Under the pieces are notes generated by a model. That model was not told the origin of the DNA. It worked only from the letters and a program-made list of their open reading frames with translations, and searched no databases. Below are positions 15,887 through 25,170 of a stretch of DNA of 64,000 nucleotides, in pieces. The stretch is from Paenibacillus spongiae (GTDB lineage: Bacteria > Bacillota > Bacilli > Paenibacillales > Paenibacillaceae). Where the stretch lies: NCBI RefSeq assembly GCF_024734895.1, contig NZ_CP091430.1:209001-273000 (forward strand). The letters are read 5' to 3'. The position numbers and the translations under genes are program-made. Position 1 is the stretch's first letter, and each line of letters opens with the position of its first letter.

Positions 15887-16540
15887 ATGATGGATCGTGA
15901 AGTGCGCGCCAGGCCGTTGGCCGTTCAAGTTATTCCCCGCGTCGATGATCAGCTGGCGGCCGAGCTGAAGCTTGGGGAGTCTGTCCGGAGCTTGGGAATC
16001 CTGACCTCGACCATTGACGACGTCGGGTATACCGCATTGGATGAAGCGACCAAGATGGCCGATGTCCGCGTCGTCTACGCGAAGTCGTTCTATGCCGGGT
16101 CTGCCCATGCTTCAGGACCGCTCTCCGGCGAGTTCATCGGCATGCTCGGCGGGCCGGACCCGGATGCCGTGCGAAGCGGGCTCCAAGCGGCTGTTCATGT
16201 GATCGAGAACACCGCTTGCTTCTATTCGTTGAGCGAAGACGGCAGCCATGCCTATTACGCTCATGTCATTTCCCGCACCGGATCTTTCCTATCGGAGCTG
16301 GCGGGAATCGAAGCGGGAGAGCCGCTCGCTTATCTCATTGCGCCGCCGGCGGAGGCGATCGTAGGCCTGGACTTGGCCATGAAGGCAGCCAATGTCAGGC
16401 TGTGCCAATTCTATGGCCCGCCGACGGAGACCAATTTCGCCGGCGGGCTGCTAACCGGCAGCCAGGCCGATTGCCAGGCTGCCGCGGAAGCGTTCTCATT
16501 CGGCGTGAAGAGCGTGGCGTCCCGGCCCCGGGAACTATGA
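15887..16540 (+). CDS. eutL: Microcompartment shell protein EutL
   Basis: 217 residues from ATG 15887 (GTG 15881 and ATG 15890 are alternatives; AAGAGGCGG precedes). It matches EutL along its length: LGILTSTIDDVGYTALDEATK, VVYAKSFYAGSAH, MLGGPDP, HVISRTGSFLS and PPTETNFAGGLLTGSQ. EutL is a tandem BMC-domain protein that forms pseudohexameric tiles with a gated pore. It is the first structural gene after the regulator. Confidence 0.93.
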   Translation: MMDREVRARPLAVQVIPRVDDQLAAELKLGESVRSLGILTSTIDDVGYTALDEATKMADVRVVYAKSFYAGSAHASGPLSGEFIGMLGGPDPDAVRSGLQAAVHVIENTACFYSLSEDGSHAYYAHVISRTGSFLSELAGIEAGEPLAYLIAPPAEAIVGLDLAMKAANVRLCQFYGPPTETNFAGGLLTGSQADCQAAAEAFSFGVKSVASRPREL

Positions 16541-16556
16541 CGGAGGGTGAACGGTT

Positions 16557-16907
16557 ATGAAGCGTGAAGCCCTTGGCATGATTGAAACCTACGGATTAGC
16601 CGCAATGATCGCCGCGGCTGACGGCGCCGCCAAGACGGCCGATGTACAGATTTATACGTATGAGAAGGCGGATGCGGGCATCATGACGGTCTATATCGCC
16701 GGAGATGTCGCTGCAGTCAGCGAAGCTGTGGAGGCGGGAGCATCGATCGCCAGATCCATGGGAAAGCTGCTGCATCGCAGCGTCATACCAGGACCGGCTG
16801 CCGATGTGCTCCCGCTTATTAAGCCCAGACAGCAGTCTGCTGCCGGCCAGGCCAAGAAGCCCCGCCGGTCAACCGCTGGAAGATCGTTGCTGTCGAGAAA
16901 GGAGTGA
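16557..16907 (+). CDS. BMC-domain shell protein with C-terminal tail (EutK-like)
   Basis: 116 residues. Residues 1-85 are a single BMC domain (EALGMIETYGLAAMIAAADGAAKTADV, then the beta segment and RSVIPGPAADV). Residues about 90-116 are a basic tail (KKPRRSTAGRSLLSRKE). EutK has a BMC domain plus a nucleic-acid-binding-like C-terminus, but this tail is shorter, so the name is by analogy. It is expected to form a hexameric shell tile. It overlaps eutE by a few bases. Confidence 0.8.
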   Translation: MKREALGMIETYGLAAMIAAADGAAKTADVQIYTYEKADAGIMTVYIAGDVAAVSEAVEAGASIARSMGKLLHRSVIPGPAADVLPLIKPRQQSAAGQAKKPRRSTAGRSLLSRKE

Positions 16908-18388
16908 TTACGCTGCAAGCACTGGATAAAGATTTGTCGTCCGTTCAAGAAGCGCGCAATCTGCTGCGGCAGGCCAAAGAAGCCCAGGCGGTGCTGGAGA
17001 CGCTCTCCCAGAGCCGGATCGATGAGATCGTCCGGGCTATGGCCGAAGCGGCCGAGCTGGACTCGGAACGGTTGGGCCGCATGGCGGTGGAGGAGACCGG
17101 CTTCGGGAATCCGGCGGACAAGGCGACGAAGAACCGTTTTGCGAGCCGGCAGGTATTTGAGGCAATTAAAGACTTGAAGACGGTCGGAATTGTGCGCAAG
17201 GACGAGCCGAACCGGGTATGGGAAATCGCGCAGCCGTTCGGCGTCATCTGCGGCATTGTGCCGTCGACGAATCCGACCTCGACCGCGATATTCAAATCGC
17301 TTATCGCCATCAAATCGCGGAACGCCATCGTATTCAGCCCGCACCCATCCGCCCTGGGCTGCACGCGGGCGGCCGTGGAGACGGTCCGCAAGGCTGTGGA
17401 GCGGGCGGGCGGCCCGAAGGATGCCGTGCTCTGCTTGTCGGAGCCCAGCTTGGAGGCGACGCAGGAGCTGATGAAATCGAAGCTGTCCGACCTTATTCTC
17501 GCGACTGGCGGTACGGCGATGGTGAGGGCGGCTTACAGCTCCGGCAAGCCGGCTTACGGAGTGGGGCCGGGGAATGTGCCCGTCTATATTCACCCGAGCG
17601 CCGATATTCCGAAGGCGGTGCGCCGCATTATCGATAGCAAGACGTTCGATTACGGCACCATATGCGCCTCGGAGCAAGCGATCGTGGCGGATGCCTCGAT
17701 CAAACCGCGGCTGCTTGAGGAGCTGCGGCAGGCGGGCGGTTACGTGCTGGATGACGAGCAGAAGGCCAAGGTAGGCCGCGTCATCCTGGCCGGCGGCAGG
17801 CTGAACGCGAACATCGTCGGCAGATCGCCGCGAACGATTGCCGAGATGGCCGGGATCAGTATTCCCGAGCATGCCCGGCTGCTTATCGCAGAAGAGACGG
17901 AGATCGGCAAGGACGTCCCCTTTTCCATCGAGAAGCTGTGTCCCGTAATCGCCTTGTACACCTGCGACAACTGGCGGGACGGCTGTCAGATCAGCAAGAA
18001 GCTGTTGGAGAACGGCGGCTTGGGACATACGCTTGGCATCCATTGCGAGGAGATGGACGTCATCGAGGCCTTCGGGCTGGAGAAGCCGGCCTCCCGGATC
18101 GTCGTTAATGCAGGTACGACCTTCGGCGCCATCGGCGCCGTCACGGGCATTCCGCCTTCGATGACGCTTGGCTGCGGATCGTATGGGCATAACATTACGT
18201 CGGATAATGTGGGGCCGATGCATCTCATCAATATCAAGAGAGTCGCGTTCGGGCTTCGGGAGATGGCGCTGGAGCAGCCGGAACAGACGCTTCAGGATCG
18301 GATCGGGCAGGCCTTGCCCGCAGACATTACCCGGGAAGAAATCATGCAGATTATTCAGAACGTGCTGAAGGAAATGCAGGTATCCTGA
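16904..18388 (+). CDS. eutE: Acetaldehyde dehydrogenase (CoA-acylating) EutE
   Basis: 494 residues of the aldehyde dehydrogenase fold. The catalytic cysteine is in TICASEQ and the nucleotide-binding part has ATGGTAMVRAAYSSGKPAYGVG. It turns acetaldehyde, NAD+ and CoA into acetyl-CoA in the microcompartment lumen. The C-terminal 20 residues (ITREEIMQIIQNVLKEMQ) form an amphipathic helix after a linker, the usual shape of an encapsulation peptide. The GTG start overlaps the previous stop but is close to its AAAGGAG; CTG 16913 is a better-spaced alternative. Confidence 0.9.
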   Translation: MITLQALDKDLSSVQEARNLLRQAKEAQAVLETLSQSRIDEIVRAMAEAAELDSERLGRMAVEETGFGNPADKATKNRFASRQVFEAIKDLKTVGIVRKDEPNRVWEIAQPFGVICGIVPSTNPTSTAIFKSLIAIKSRNAIVFSPHPSALGCTRAAVETVRKAVERAGGPKDAVLCLSEPSLEATQELMKSKLSDLILATGGTAMVRAAYSSGKPAYGVGPGNVPVYIHPSADIPKAVRRIIDSKTFDYGTICASEQAIVADASIKPRLLEELRQAGGYVLDDEQKAKVGRVILAGGRLNANIVGRSPRTIAEMAGISIPEHARLLIAEETEIGKDVPFSIEKLCPVIALYTCDNWRDGCQISKKLLENGGLGHTLGIHCEEMDVIEAFGLEKPASRIVVNAGTTFGAIGAVTGIPPSMTLGCGSYGHNITSDNVGPMHLINIKRVAFGLREMALEQPEQTLQDRIGQALPADITREEIMQIIQNVLKEMQVS

Positions 18389-18470
18389 AGCTGCGCTAAG
18401 AGCGCAGCCCATTTCATACAGAAGTTTGAGAAGCGAGCGTCTATTACATTCATTTTAGGAGGAAATTGAC

Positions 18471-18755
18471 ATGGCAGAGCAAACGGCACTAGGTATGGTG
18501 GAAACGAAGGGTCTGGTAGGTGCGATCGAGGCAGCCGATGCAATGGTAAAGGCGGCGAACGTCAAGCTGATCGGCAAGGAGCATGTCGGCGGAGGGATCG
18601 TCACCGTCATGGTGCGAGGCGATGTAGGCGCGGTCAAAGCAGCGACGGACGCCGGAGCCGCGGCAGCCGAGAAGGTCGGGGAGCTGTTGTCCGTCCATGT
18701 GATTCCAAGACCGCATTCCGATATTGAAGGCATTCTGCCGCGCGTTCAGGCGTAA
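18471..18755 (+). CDS. eutM: Microcompartment hexameric shell protein EutM
   Basis: 94 residues, a complete single BMC domain ([27 protein letters not shown] ... [12 protein letters not shown] seen as separate segments). It is preceded by a strong AGGAGG. EutM/PduA-type proteins form the main flat hexagonal facets of the shell with a small central pore. Confidence 0.92.
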   Translation: MAEQTALGMVETKGLVGAIEAADAMVKAANVKLIGKEHVGGGIVTVMVRGDVGAVKAATDAGAAAAEKVGELLSVHVIPRPHSDIEGILPRVQA

Positions 18756-18760
18756 GCCGC

Positions 18761-19543
18761 ATGGCCTTTATTACCGAATCCCAACTGCGGGCTTTACTTC
18801 CGCAAGGATTGCCCAATCCGTTTCGGCTGAGCGGCGGCGACCGCTTGACGCCTGCGGCGCGGGACTTTCTGCGCGATCGGGGCATTCCCGTTACGGAAGC
18901 TCCGGTCGTATCTTCATCCGGCGAGGCGAGAAGGCATAAGCCCGAAGCGGATATTCCGGTGGGCGTGTCCAATCGGCATATCCACTTATCCGAGGAGCAC
19001 GTCCGCCTGTTGTTTGGACAGGGGCATACGCTTATGCCCATGAAGGCCTTATCGCAGCGCGGCCAATTTGCCGCCCACGAGACGGTATCGCTGGCCGGAC
19101 CCAAAGGCATGATCAAGAACGTCCGGGTCTTGGGGCCCTCGCGCGGCGAAACGCAAGTGGAAATTACACGCACCGACGGCTTTCTGCTCGGCATTCAACC
19201 GCCGCTCCGGTTATCGGGCGATCATGCGGATACGCCGGGTATCGCCCTCTACGGCCCGAAGGGGCTGGTCGTGATCGAGAGCGGTGTCATTGTGGCGAAG
19301 GCGCACATACATATGTCGCCGGCGGATGCCGCCAGATACGGCGTTACGCATGGCGACCGGGTATCGGTGCAGACGCATGGTCAGCGGCCGCTCACATTCG
19401 GAGAAGTCGCCATAAGAGTTCATGCCGACTTCTCGCTTGATTTCCATATCGATACCGACGAGGCCAACGCGGCATTCCTGCAGCAGGGCGATTACGTATC
19501 CATCAGTGCCGGCGGTTCGGACGCTGCTTGGGCAAAGGGGTGA
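18761..19543 (+). CDS. pduL: Phosphate acyltransferase PduL/EutD-type with an extra N-terminal domain
   Basis: 260 residues. Residues about 66-255 are a PduL domain with the zinc-binding histidines in GVSNRHIHLS and VAKAHIHMSP. PduL converts acetyl-CoA and phosphate to acetyl phosphate and recycles CoA in the lumen. Residues 1-45 (ITESQLRALL ... RLTPAARDFLRDRGI) resemble the N-terminus of the adenosyltransferase EutT, an unusual extension for PduL. It starts 5 nt after eutM and overlaps the next gene region. Confidence 0.85.
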   Translation: MAFITESQLRALLPQGLPNPFRLSGGDRLTPAARDFLRDRGIPVTEAPVVSSSGEARRHKPEADIPVGVSNRHIHLSEEHVRLLFGQGHTLMPMKALSQRGQFAAHETVSLAGPKGMIKNVRVLGPSRGETQVEITRTDGFLLGIQPPLRLSGDHADTPGIALYGPKGLVVIESGVIVAKAHIHMSPADAARYGVTHGDRVSVQTHGQRPLTFGEVAIRVHADFSLDFHIDTDEANAAFLQQGDYVSISAGGSDAAWAKG

Positions 19544-19548
19544 GAAAC

Positions 19549-20355
19549 ATGGATGTACGTGAGCTTGTAAAGGAAATAGCCAAGGAATTGCTTGCGGCGG
19601 CGGTTCAGTCCGCACCTCGGCCGAAGGTGCTCTTTCTGTTCTGCGACAGCCGCGCGCATGAGGCTTTTTCGGATACGTTCATTTTGCTGGAGAACCAAGG
19701 CATTGATTGCGATCTCGCGTTTCTGGACGGCGAGACGTCCGCTTGGATCGGCATGCACAAGTGCGAGAGCTCCGGCGTTAAGCGTTCCATCGCCATTGAC
19801 GAGTATGCGCCGGCGCCGCTGGAGCTGCCGCAGAGTTACGTAGGGATCGTCATCCCCGAGATCGATCTCGATAACGCGGCCCGCATCGCAACCGGGATGA
19901 AGGGATCGGTGAAGTCGGAGCTTGTATTTGCGGCGCTGCTTCTAGGCAAGCCGGTATGGATCGGGAAGGATTCCGGCGGCATTAAGCGGGCCGACCGCCA
20001 GACGTTGAAGACGCTGGAGCTGACGCCCGGCTATGCGAAGCTGTTCCGAACCCACATGGATGCCTTGGAAGGTCTGGGAATTCGGTTGATCGACCGGTCT
20101 GAGCTGGCTGCGGATCTTGTTCGCATGTTCGGCTCCTCTTCCGATGCAGCGCATTCCCCGAATGCTGCTGTAAAGGAAAATAACCCGACTCCGGCCTCGG
20201 TACGAAGGGCGCTCATCACGGCGGACTGGGTAGCTGCTCATGCCTCCGCCTTGGGAGGCTCGCTTGAGCTGGATCCGAAGACAATCGTATCCCCGCTCGC
20301 CAGAGATATGTTGAAGCAGCGGGGAATTAACCTTCAATACACGAGCAAAGGGTGA
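19549..20355 (+). CDS. Uncharacterised eut-cluster protein (flavoprotein-like fold)
   Basis: 268 residues from ATG 19549 (TTG/upstream codons lie in pduL). Residues 1-17 (MDVRELVKEIAKELLAA) form an amphipathic helix like an encapsulation peptide. The core (about 23-200) has alternating strands and helices, KVLFLFCDS, YVGIVIPEIDLDN, GSVKSELVFAALLLGKPVW, reminiscent of HFCD-type flavoproteins and of the small uncharacterised protein found in Firmicutes eut loci. Residues about 225-266 (LITADWVAAH ... IVSPLARDMLKQRGINL) repeat the EutT-N-like motif seen at the start of the PduL protein. Function unknown; position points to a lumen role. Confidence 0.55.
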   Translation: MDVRELVKEIAKELLAAAVQSAPRPKVLFLFCDSRAHEAFSDTFILLENQGIDCDLAFLDGETSAWIGMHKCESSGVKRSIAIDEYAPAPLELPQSYVGIVIPEIDLDNAARIATGMKGSVKSELVFAALLLGKPVWIGKDSGGIKRADRQTLKTLELTPGYAKLFRTHMDALEGLGIRLIDRSELAADLVRMFGSSSDAAHSPNAAVKENNPTPASVRRALITADWVAAHASALGGSLELDPKTIVSPLARDMLKQRGINLQYTSKG

Positions 20356-20360
20356 TGGGC

Positions 20361-20642
20361 ATGCTGCTAGGCAAAGTCATCGGAAGCGTATGGGCGACCC
20401 AGAAGGAAGCCGGGATGGAGAACCTGAAGCTGATGATCGTTCAGCCGTTGGATGCCGGCGATCAGGAGGCCGGGCAGCCGGTTGTCGCCGCCGACCGGAT
20501 CGGAGCGGGCATCGGGGAGAAGGTCATTGTCTCACGGGGGAATCCGGCGCGCATGCTGTTCCCGGAGAGGGTCGTTCCGATCGACGCCATTATCGTCGGC
20601 ATAGTCGATTCGATGGAAATCGCGGGCCAAGGAGGGGAATAG
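20361..20642 (+). CDS. eutN: Microcompartment vertex protein EutN (CcmL family)
   Basis: 93 residues from ATG 20361, 8 nt after AAAGGG (GTG 20352 and ATG 20355 are alternatives). [26 protein letters not shown] is the standard EutN/CcmL start split over two strands, and [18 protein letters not shown] follows. These proteins form pentamers that cap the shell vertices. Confidence 0.9.
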   Translation: MLLGKVIGSVWATQKEAGMENLKLMIVQPLDAGDQEAGQPVVAADRIGAGIGEKVIVSRGNPARMLFPERVVPIDAIIVGIVDSMEIAGQGGE

Positions 20643-20643
20643 G

Positions 20644-20979
20644 ATGGAGAAGCAGCGCGTGATCCAGGAATACGTTCCCGGGAAGCAGGTTACCTTGTCG
20701 CATATCATCGCGAATCCCGATCCCGTGATCTACGACAAATTGGGCATCGATCAGGCCGGAGCCATCGGGATTCTTACGCTAACGCCGACCGAAACGGCGA
20801 TTATCGCGGCGGATATCGCCACCAAGGCGGCCGTTGTGGAAATCGGCTATTTGGACCGGTTCACCGGATCGTTAGTATTAAGCGGAGAGGTGTCGGCCGT
20901 CGAGATGGCGGTCGCTACGGTTAACGACTTTCTGAGCAGCAAGCTGTTCTTCACGCCGGCTCCGATTACCCGCTCATGA
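20644..20979 (+). CDS. eutS: Microcompartment shell protein EutS
   Basis: 111 residues after AAGGAGGGG. It matches EutS closely: [58 protein letters not shown]. EutS is a circularly permuted BMC protein whose bent hexamer is thought to help curve the shell. Its stop overlaps the eutP start (ATGA). Confidence 0.93.
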   Translation: MEKQRVIQEYVPGKQVTLSHIIANPDPVIYDKLGIDQAGAIGILTLTPTETAIIAADIATKAAVVEIGYLDRFTGSLVLSGEVSAVEMAVATVNDFLSSKLFFTPAPITRS

Positions 20980-21434
20980 AGAAGAGGCGCGCCATGGTAA
21001 TCGGATCGGTGGGAGCAGGCAAATCGTCATTAATCCGCGCTCTTCTGAACGACGATCGGGAAGTAGCGAAGACGCAGAGCCTGCTGTTTCGGGACTGGCT
21101 GATCGACACGCCGGGCGAATACTGCGAGAATCCGCTGCAGTACCGCTATTTGATCGCAACCTCCTTCGATACCAAATTACTGGTGCTGGTGCAAGATGCG
21201 ACCAAGGAACGGGGATATTTTCCCCCGGGTTTCGCCGGCGGATTTCCCGTGCCGGCTATCGGCGTTATCACGAAGATCGACCATCCATCGGCCAATCCGG
21301 CCAAGGCCGAACGGCTGCTCCGGCAGGCGATGCCAAAGGGCGAGTGCTTCGCCGTCTCCTCCTGGGAGGGAACCGGCATCGAGGAGCTGCGAAGCCGGAT
21401 CGACCATCTGCTGCAGAGCGACGGGAGAAGGTGA
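20976..21434 (+). CDS. eutP: EutP-type small GTPase/acetate kinase-like protein
   Basis: 152 residues of the P-loop NTPase fold: Walker [18 protein letters not shown] (switch/Walker B region), TKID guanine specificity motif and [12 protein letters not shown]. EutP has been linked to acetate kinase activity, so it could make ATP from acetyl phosphate produced by PduL. It overlaps eutS by 4 nt and eutA by a few bases. Confidence 0.88.
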   Translation: MKKRRAMVIGSVGAGKSSLIRALLNDDREVAKTQSLLFRDWLIDTPGEYCENPLQYRYLIATSFDTKLLVLVQDATKERGYFPPGFAGGFPVPAIGVITKIDHPSANPAKAERLLRQAMPKGECFAVSSWEGTGIEELRSRIDHLLQSDGRR

Positions 21435-21439
21435 CCCGC

Positions 21440-22852
21440 ATGGACGAGGAGTGGATCACCAGCGTCGGAATCGATTTGGGCACCAGCACGACCAAATGCA
21501 TCGTCAGCCGCCTGCGGCTGGCACGCAAATCGGCAGCCCATGCATTGCCCAGATTCGAAATCGCCGAGCGGCGATTGGCGTATGAGAGTGCCGTCTATTC
21601 GACACCGCTGCTGAATCGCGATGAAATCGATATCGCGCAGGTGATGCGGTGGCTGGAACAGGAATACGGGAAGGCGGGCATCCGCCTGTCGGATATTAAG
21701 AGCGGCGCGGTGATCATAACGGGGGAGACGGCTACCAAGCATAACGCCAAGCAGCTGCTCCATTACTTGGCCGACAGAGCCGGCGACTTCGTCGTCGCAA
21801 CAGCGGGGGCGGATCTGGAGTCGCTGTTGTCGGGCAAAGGATCGGGGGCGGAACGCAGATCGGAGCAGTCCCGCGGAGTCGTCTGTAATATCGATATCGG
21901 CGGGGGGACGGCGAATGCGTCCTTCTTCCGCCGAGGGCGCATGATCGAAACCGTGACGCTGCATGTCGGAGGACGGCTGATTCAATTAACGCCGGAAGGG
22001 CGGATCGTCTATGTCTCGGAGGCCATACGTCCGTGGCTGCGGGAGAACGGCTTTCACCTTCAGGTGGGGGCAGCCCCGACATACGACTACGTTCGCCTGA
22101 TCGCCCGGCAGATGAGCCGGACCCTGCTGGACTTTCTTCAGGGGGTTCCGTCCCAAGGCAGGCTGCTTGCTGTGGGCCGTGTGCCGGAGGAAATGCCGGC
22201 CATCGGTGAATGGATGATCTCAGGCGGCATCGGCGCCATGCTCGGAGCGGTACCGCCAGAGAGCATGAAGGAGACGGCGGTGTACGGGGATTTCGGACCG
22301 CTGCTGGCTGCGGCGCTGGCGGAGGAATGCGCACGGAGGTCCTTCTCCCTCATTCGTGCCGCTCATGCCGTTCACGCGACCGTCATTGGCGCCGGCATGC
22401 AGAGCACCGAGATCAGCGGCGCTACGCTGCATCTGACCCCCGACATGCTGCCGATGAAGAACATGCCGGTCGTGAAGCTGCCGGATGACGATGCGGAGGC
22501 GGCGATCCGGTCGGGGCTGCAAATTTACGGCCAAGACAGCTGCCCGCCCTTCGCGCTGTTTATTCCTTCGCGGAGGAATGTCACCTACGACATAATACGG
22601 CGGTTGTCGGAGTCCATCGTGCAGGGGTATCTGCGCCTCGTGCCCGGCTGCGCCAAGCTGGTCGTCGTCTGCGAGAACGATATGGCCAAAGCGCTTGGGC
22701 AGTCGCTTCTGCTCCGTTCGTCAGGCGCGCTCCGCATCGTGTGCATCGATCAGGTTAAGGTGGATCATGGCGATTATTTGGATCTGGGCGAACCGATTCG
22801 AGGGACGATGGTTCCCGTTATTGTCAAAACCCTGGTTTTTTCCGGCAGTTAG
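21440..22852 (+). CDS. eutA: Ethanolamine ammonia-lyase reactivating factor EutA
   Basis: About 470 residues from ATG 21440 (GTG 21431 is the overlap alternative). The ASKHA-type ATPase signatures are present: SVGIDLGTSTTK near the N-terminus and CNIDIGGGTANA in the middle. EutA exchanges inactivated cobalamin for adenosylcobalamin in EutBC in an ATP-dependent way. It lies immediately before eutB, as in known eut operons. Confidence 0.9.
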   Translation: MDEEWITSVGIDLGTSTTKCIVSRLRLARKSAAHALPRFEIAERRLAYESAVYSTPLLNRDEIDIAQVMRWLEQEYGKAGIRLSDIKSGAVIITGETATKHNAKQLLHYLADRAGDFVVATAGADLESLLSGKGSGAERRSEQSRGVVCNIDIGGGTANASFFRRGRMIETVTLHVGGRLIQLTPEGRIVYVSEAIRPWLRENGFHLQVGAAPTYDYVRLIARQMSRTLLDFLQGVPSQGRLLAVGRVPEEMPAIGEWMISGGIGAMLGAVPPESMKETAVYGDFGPLLAAALAEECARRSFSLIRAAHAVHATVIGAGMQSTEISGATLHLTPDMLPMKNMPVVKLPDDDAEAAIRSGLQIYGQDSCPPFALFIPSRRNVTYDIIRRLSESIVQGYLRLVPGCAKLVVVCENDMAKALGQSLLLRSSGALRIVCIDQVKVDHGDYLDLGEPIRGTMVPVIVKTLVFSGS

Positions 22853-22870
22853 GAGATGAGGTGAGGGCTC

Positions 22871-24232
22871 ATGAATTTAAAGACGACATTGCTCGGACAA
22901 ACCTATCATTTTCGCGATTTGAAGGATCTTATGGCCAAGGCCAACGAGGAGAAGGCAGGCGATCAGCTGGCCGGCCTTGCCGCGCAGAACGCCAAGGAGC
23001 GGATGGCCGCGAAGTGGATCCTCTCCGAGCTGACTCTTGAGCAGATCCGGGAGAATCCGCTGCTGCCCCCGGAGCAGGATGAAGTATCCCGGGTCATCGA
23101 GGAGGACTTGAACAAGAAGATTTATGCGGAAATCCGGCGCTGGACCGTGGCCGAGCTGCGTGAATATCTGCTGTCGTCTTCGACTGGAACGGATGACATC
23201 CGGCGCATCAGCAGGGGACTCACGAGCGAGATGATCGCAGCGGTATCCAAGGTGATGAACAATCTCGATCTCATTCAAGCAGCGTCCAAGATCGAGGTGA
23301 TCACGCACTGCAATATCTCCATCGGGCAGAAGGGCGTGCTCGCGGGAAGAGCGCAGCCGAATCATCCGGCGGATGACGTAAACGGCATCCGGGCCTCCTT
23401 GTTCGAAGCGCTCAGCTACGGGATCGGGGATGCGGTGATCGGCATTAATCCGGTTATCGACACCGCCGACAGCGTGAAGGCCATTATGAATATGACCAAG
23501 GACGTGATGGATCGTTTCCGGATTCCGACGCAGAACTGCGTGCTTGCGCATATTACGACCCAGATGCGGGCCATTCGGCAGGGCGGGCATGCGGATTTGG
23601 TGTTCCAGAGCCTGGCCGGAACCGAAGCGGGCAACCTTGCGTTCGGCATCGATCTGGCGCTGCTGCAGGAGGCGGATGCGCTTGCCCGCAGCGAAGGGAC
23701 GGGGACCGGTCCGAACGTATGGTATTTCGAAACCGGACAAGGCTCCGAGCTGTCCGGCGATGCGCATCATGGCATCGACCAGGTGACGCTCGAAGCAAGA
23801 TGCTACGGCTTGGCGCGAAGGTTCAAGCCGTTTATCGTCAATACGGTGGTCGGCTTCATCGGTCCGGAGTATTTGTACGACGGCAGGCAGGTGACCCGTG
23901 CGGGGCTGGAAGATCACTTCATGGGCAAGCTGCATCAGCTGCCCATGGGCGTCGATGTGTGCTACACCAACCATATGAAAGTCGACCAGAATGACATGGA
24001 TAACTTAGCGGTGTTACTCGGTAACGCCGGGGTGAATTTCATCATCGGTGTGCCAATGGCGGATGATTGCATGCTGAACTATCAATCCACGAGCTATCAC
24101 GATATCGCCACGCTGAGGGAGACGCTCGGCCTGCGTCCGGCGCCGGCGTTCGAGCAGTGGCTGGAGTCGATGGGCATTATGTCGGGCGGCAAGCTTACCG
24201 CGGCGGCGGGCGATGCGACCTTGTTTGCATAG
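22871..24232 (+). CDS. eutB: Ethanolamine ammonia-lyase large subunit EutB
   Basis: 453 residues, the normal length. Family blocks include ITHCNISIGQKGVLAGRAQPN, FQSLAGTEAGN, WYFETGQGSELSG and NTVVGFIGPEYLYDGRQV in sequence. EutB holds the TIM-barrel active site where ethanolamine is deaminated to acetaldehyde with adenosylcobalamin bound at the EutC interface. RBS GAGATGAGG-type; it follows eutA by 18 nt. Confidence 0.95.
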   Translation: MNLKTTLLGQTYHFRDLKDLMAKANEEKAGDQLAGLAAQNAKERMAAKWILSELTLEQIRENPLLPPEQDEVSRVIEEDLNKKIYAEIRRWTVAELREYLLSSSTGTDDIRRISRGLTSEMIAAVSKVMNNLDLIQAASKIEVITHCNISIGQKGVLAGRAQPNHPADDVNGIRASLFEALSYGIGDAVIGINPVIDTADSVKAIMNMTKDVMDRFRIPTQNCVLAHITTQMRAIRQGGHADLVFQSLAGTEAGNLAFGIDLALLQEADALARSEGTGTGPNVWYFETGQGSELSGDAHHGIDQVTLEARCYGLARRFKPFIVNTVVGFIGPEYLYDGRQVTRAGLEDHFMGKLHQLPMGVDVCYTNHMKVDQNDMDNLAVLLGNAGVNFIIGVPMADDCMLNYQSTSYHDIATLRETLGLRPAPAFEQWLESMGIMSGGKLTAAAGDATLFA

Positions 24233-24243
24233 GAGGCGGGATG

Positions 24244-25125
24244 ATGAAACAACCGATCGATCTGCAGGAATTGACGGACCGGATCATGAGAGAGCTCCAG
24301 GATCGGCTGCCGCAGCGGCAAGTGCATCAGCAGCAGCGGGGAGCTGCTGATCCAGGGGAGGCGTTTGTTGCGGTCACGGAATCATCCACGGAGGCCGATA
24401 CGCCTCCAATGGTGCCGAATCCGCATGCGCCGGAGCTGCTGGAGGAATGGTGCGCCTCGACGCCGGCACGGATCGGGGTGTGGCGGGCAGGGACGCGGCC
24501 GCTCACGCGGGCGATGCTGAAGTTTCGCTGCGACCATGCGGCGGCCGTCGATTCCGTATACGGCGAGGTAACGCCCGAGACGCTGGACCGCTACGGGTTA
24601 TTCACGGTGGAGACGCAGTACGGGAACATCGAGAACTATTTGAAGCGTCCGGATATGGGCAGGGTGTTGACCGACCGGAGCGCGGAGCGTCTGCTGCAGG
24701 AATGCCGCAGGAAGCCCCAGGTGCAAATCGTCGTCTCCGACGGCTTGAGCGCGAATGCGATCGAGCGGAACCTGCCCGATGTGTATCCTGCACTGCTGGA
24801 TTCCCTGCAAGCGAATGGACTGAATTATGGGACCCCGTTCTTCGTAAAAGGGGGAAGGGTAGCGGTGATGGATCACATTGGCGAGCTGCTGCAGCCGGAG
24901 GTGCTGGTGCTGCTCATCGGCGAGCGGCCCGGATTAGTCTCGTCCTCCTCCATGAGCGCTTATATGTGCTACCGTCCCCGGAAAGGGATGATGGAGTCGG
25001 ACCGTACGGTGCTGTCCAATATCCATCCGGGCGGTACGCCTCCGGTAGAAGCCGGCGCTCACATCGGCACGCTGCTGAGAAGCATGCTGGAGCAGCGAGC
25101 TAGCGGCGTGAAGCTGGTCGTTTGA
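24244..25125 (+). CDS. eutC: Ethanolamine ammonia-lyase small subunit EutC
   Basis: About 293 residues from ATG 24244, 7 nt after AGGAGG (ATG 24241 also possible). The N-terminal helix LQELTDRIMRELQDRL, followed by a low-complexity glutamine/proline linker (about 25-75), is a probable encapsulation peptide. The conserved part starts at LLEEWCASTPARIGVWRAG and includes VVSDGLSANAIERNL and HPGGTPPVEAGAHI, which contact cobalamin. It is the last gene of the cluster and is closed by the terminator at 25171-25208. Confidence 0.93.
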   Translation: MKQPIDLQELTDRIMRELQDRLPQRQVHQQQRGAADPGEAFVAVTESSTEADTPPMVPNPHAPELLEEWCASTPARIGVWRAGTRPLTRAMLKFRCDHAAAVDSVYGEVTPETLDRYGLFTVETQYGNIENYLKRPDMGRVLTDRSAERLLQECRRKPQVQIVVSDGLSANAIERNLPDVYPALLDSLQANGLNYGTPFFVKGGRVAVMDHIGELLQPEVLVLLIGERPGLVSSSSMSAYMCYRPRKGMMESDRTVLSNIHPGGTPPVEAGAHIGTLLRSMLEQRASGVKLVV

Positions 25126-25170
25126 ATCGTATCGTTGTCCGGATTAGCAGCTGCCATGCTGTGCTGCGTA

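Noticed and set aside
16691..18412. Long open frame on the minus strand across eutE
   Set aside because: It is the GC-rich shadow of eutE, has an arginine/histidine-rich composition without any domain, and lacks a ribosome site.
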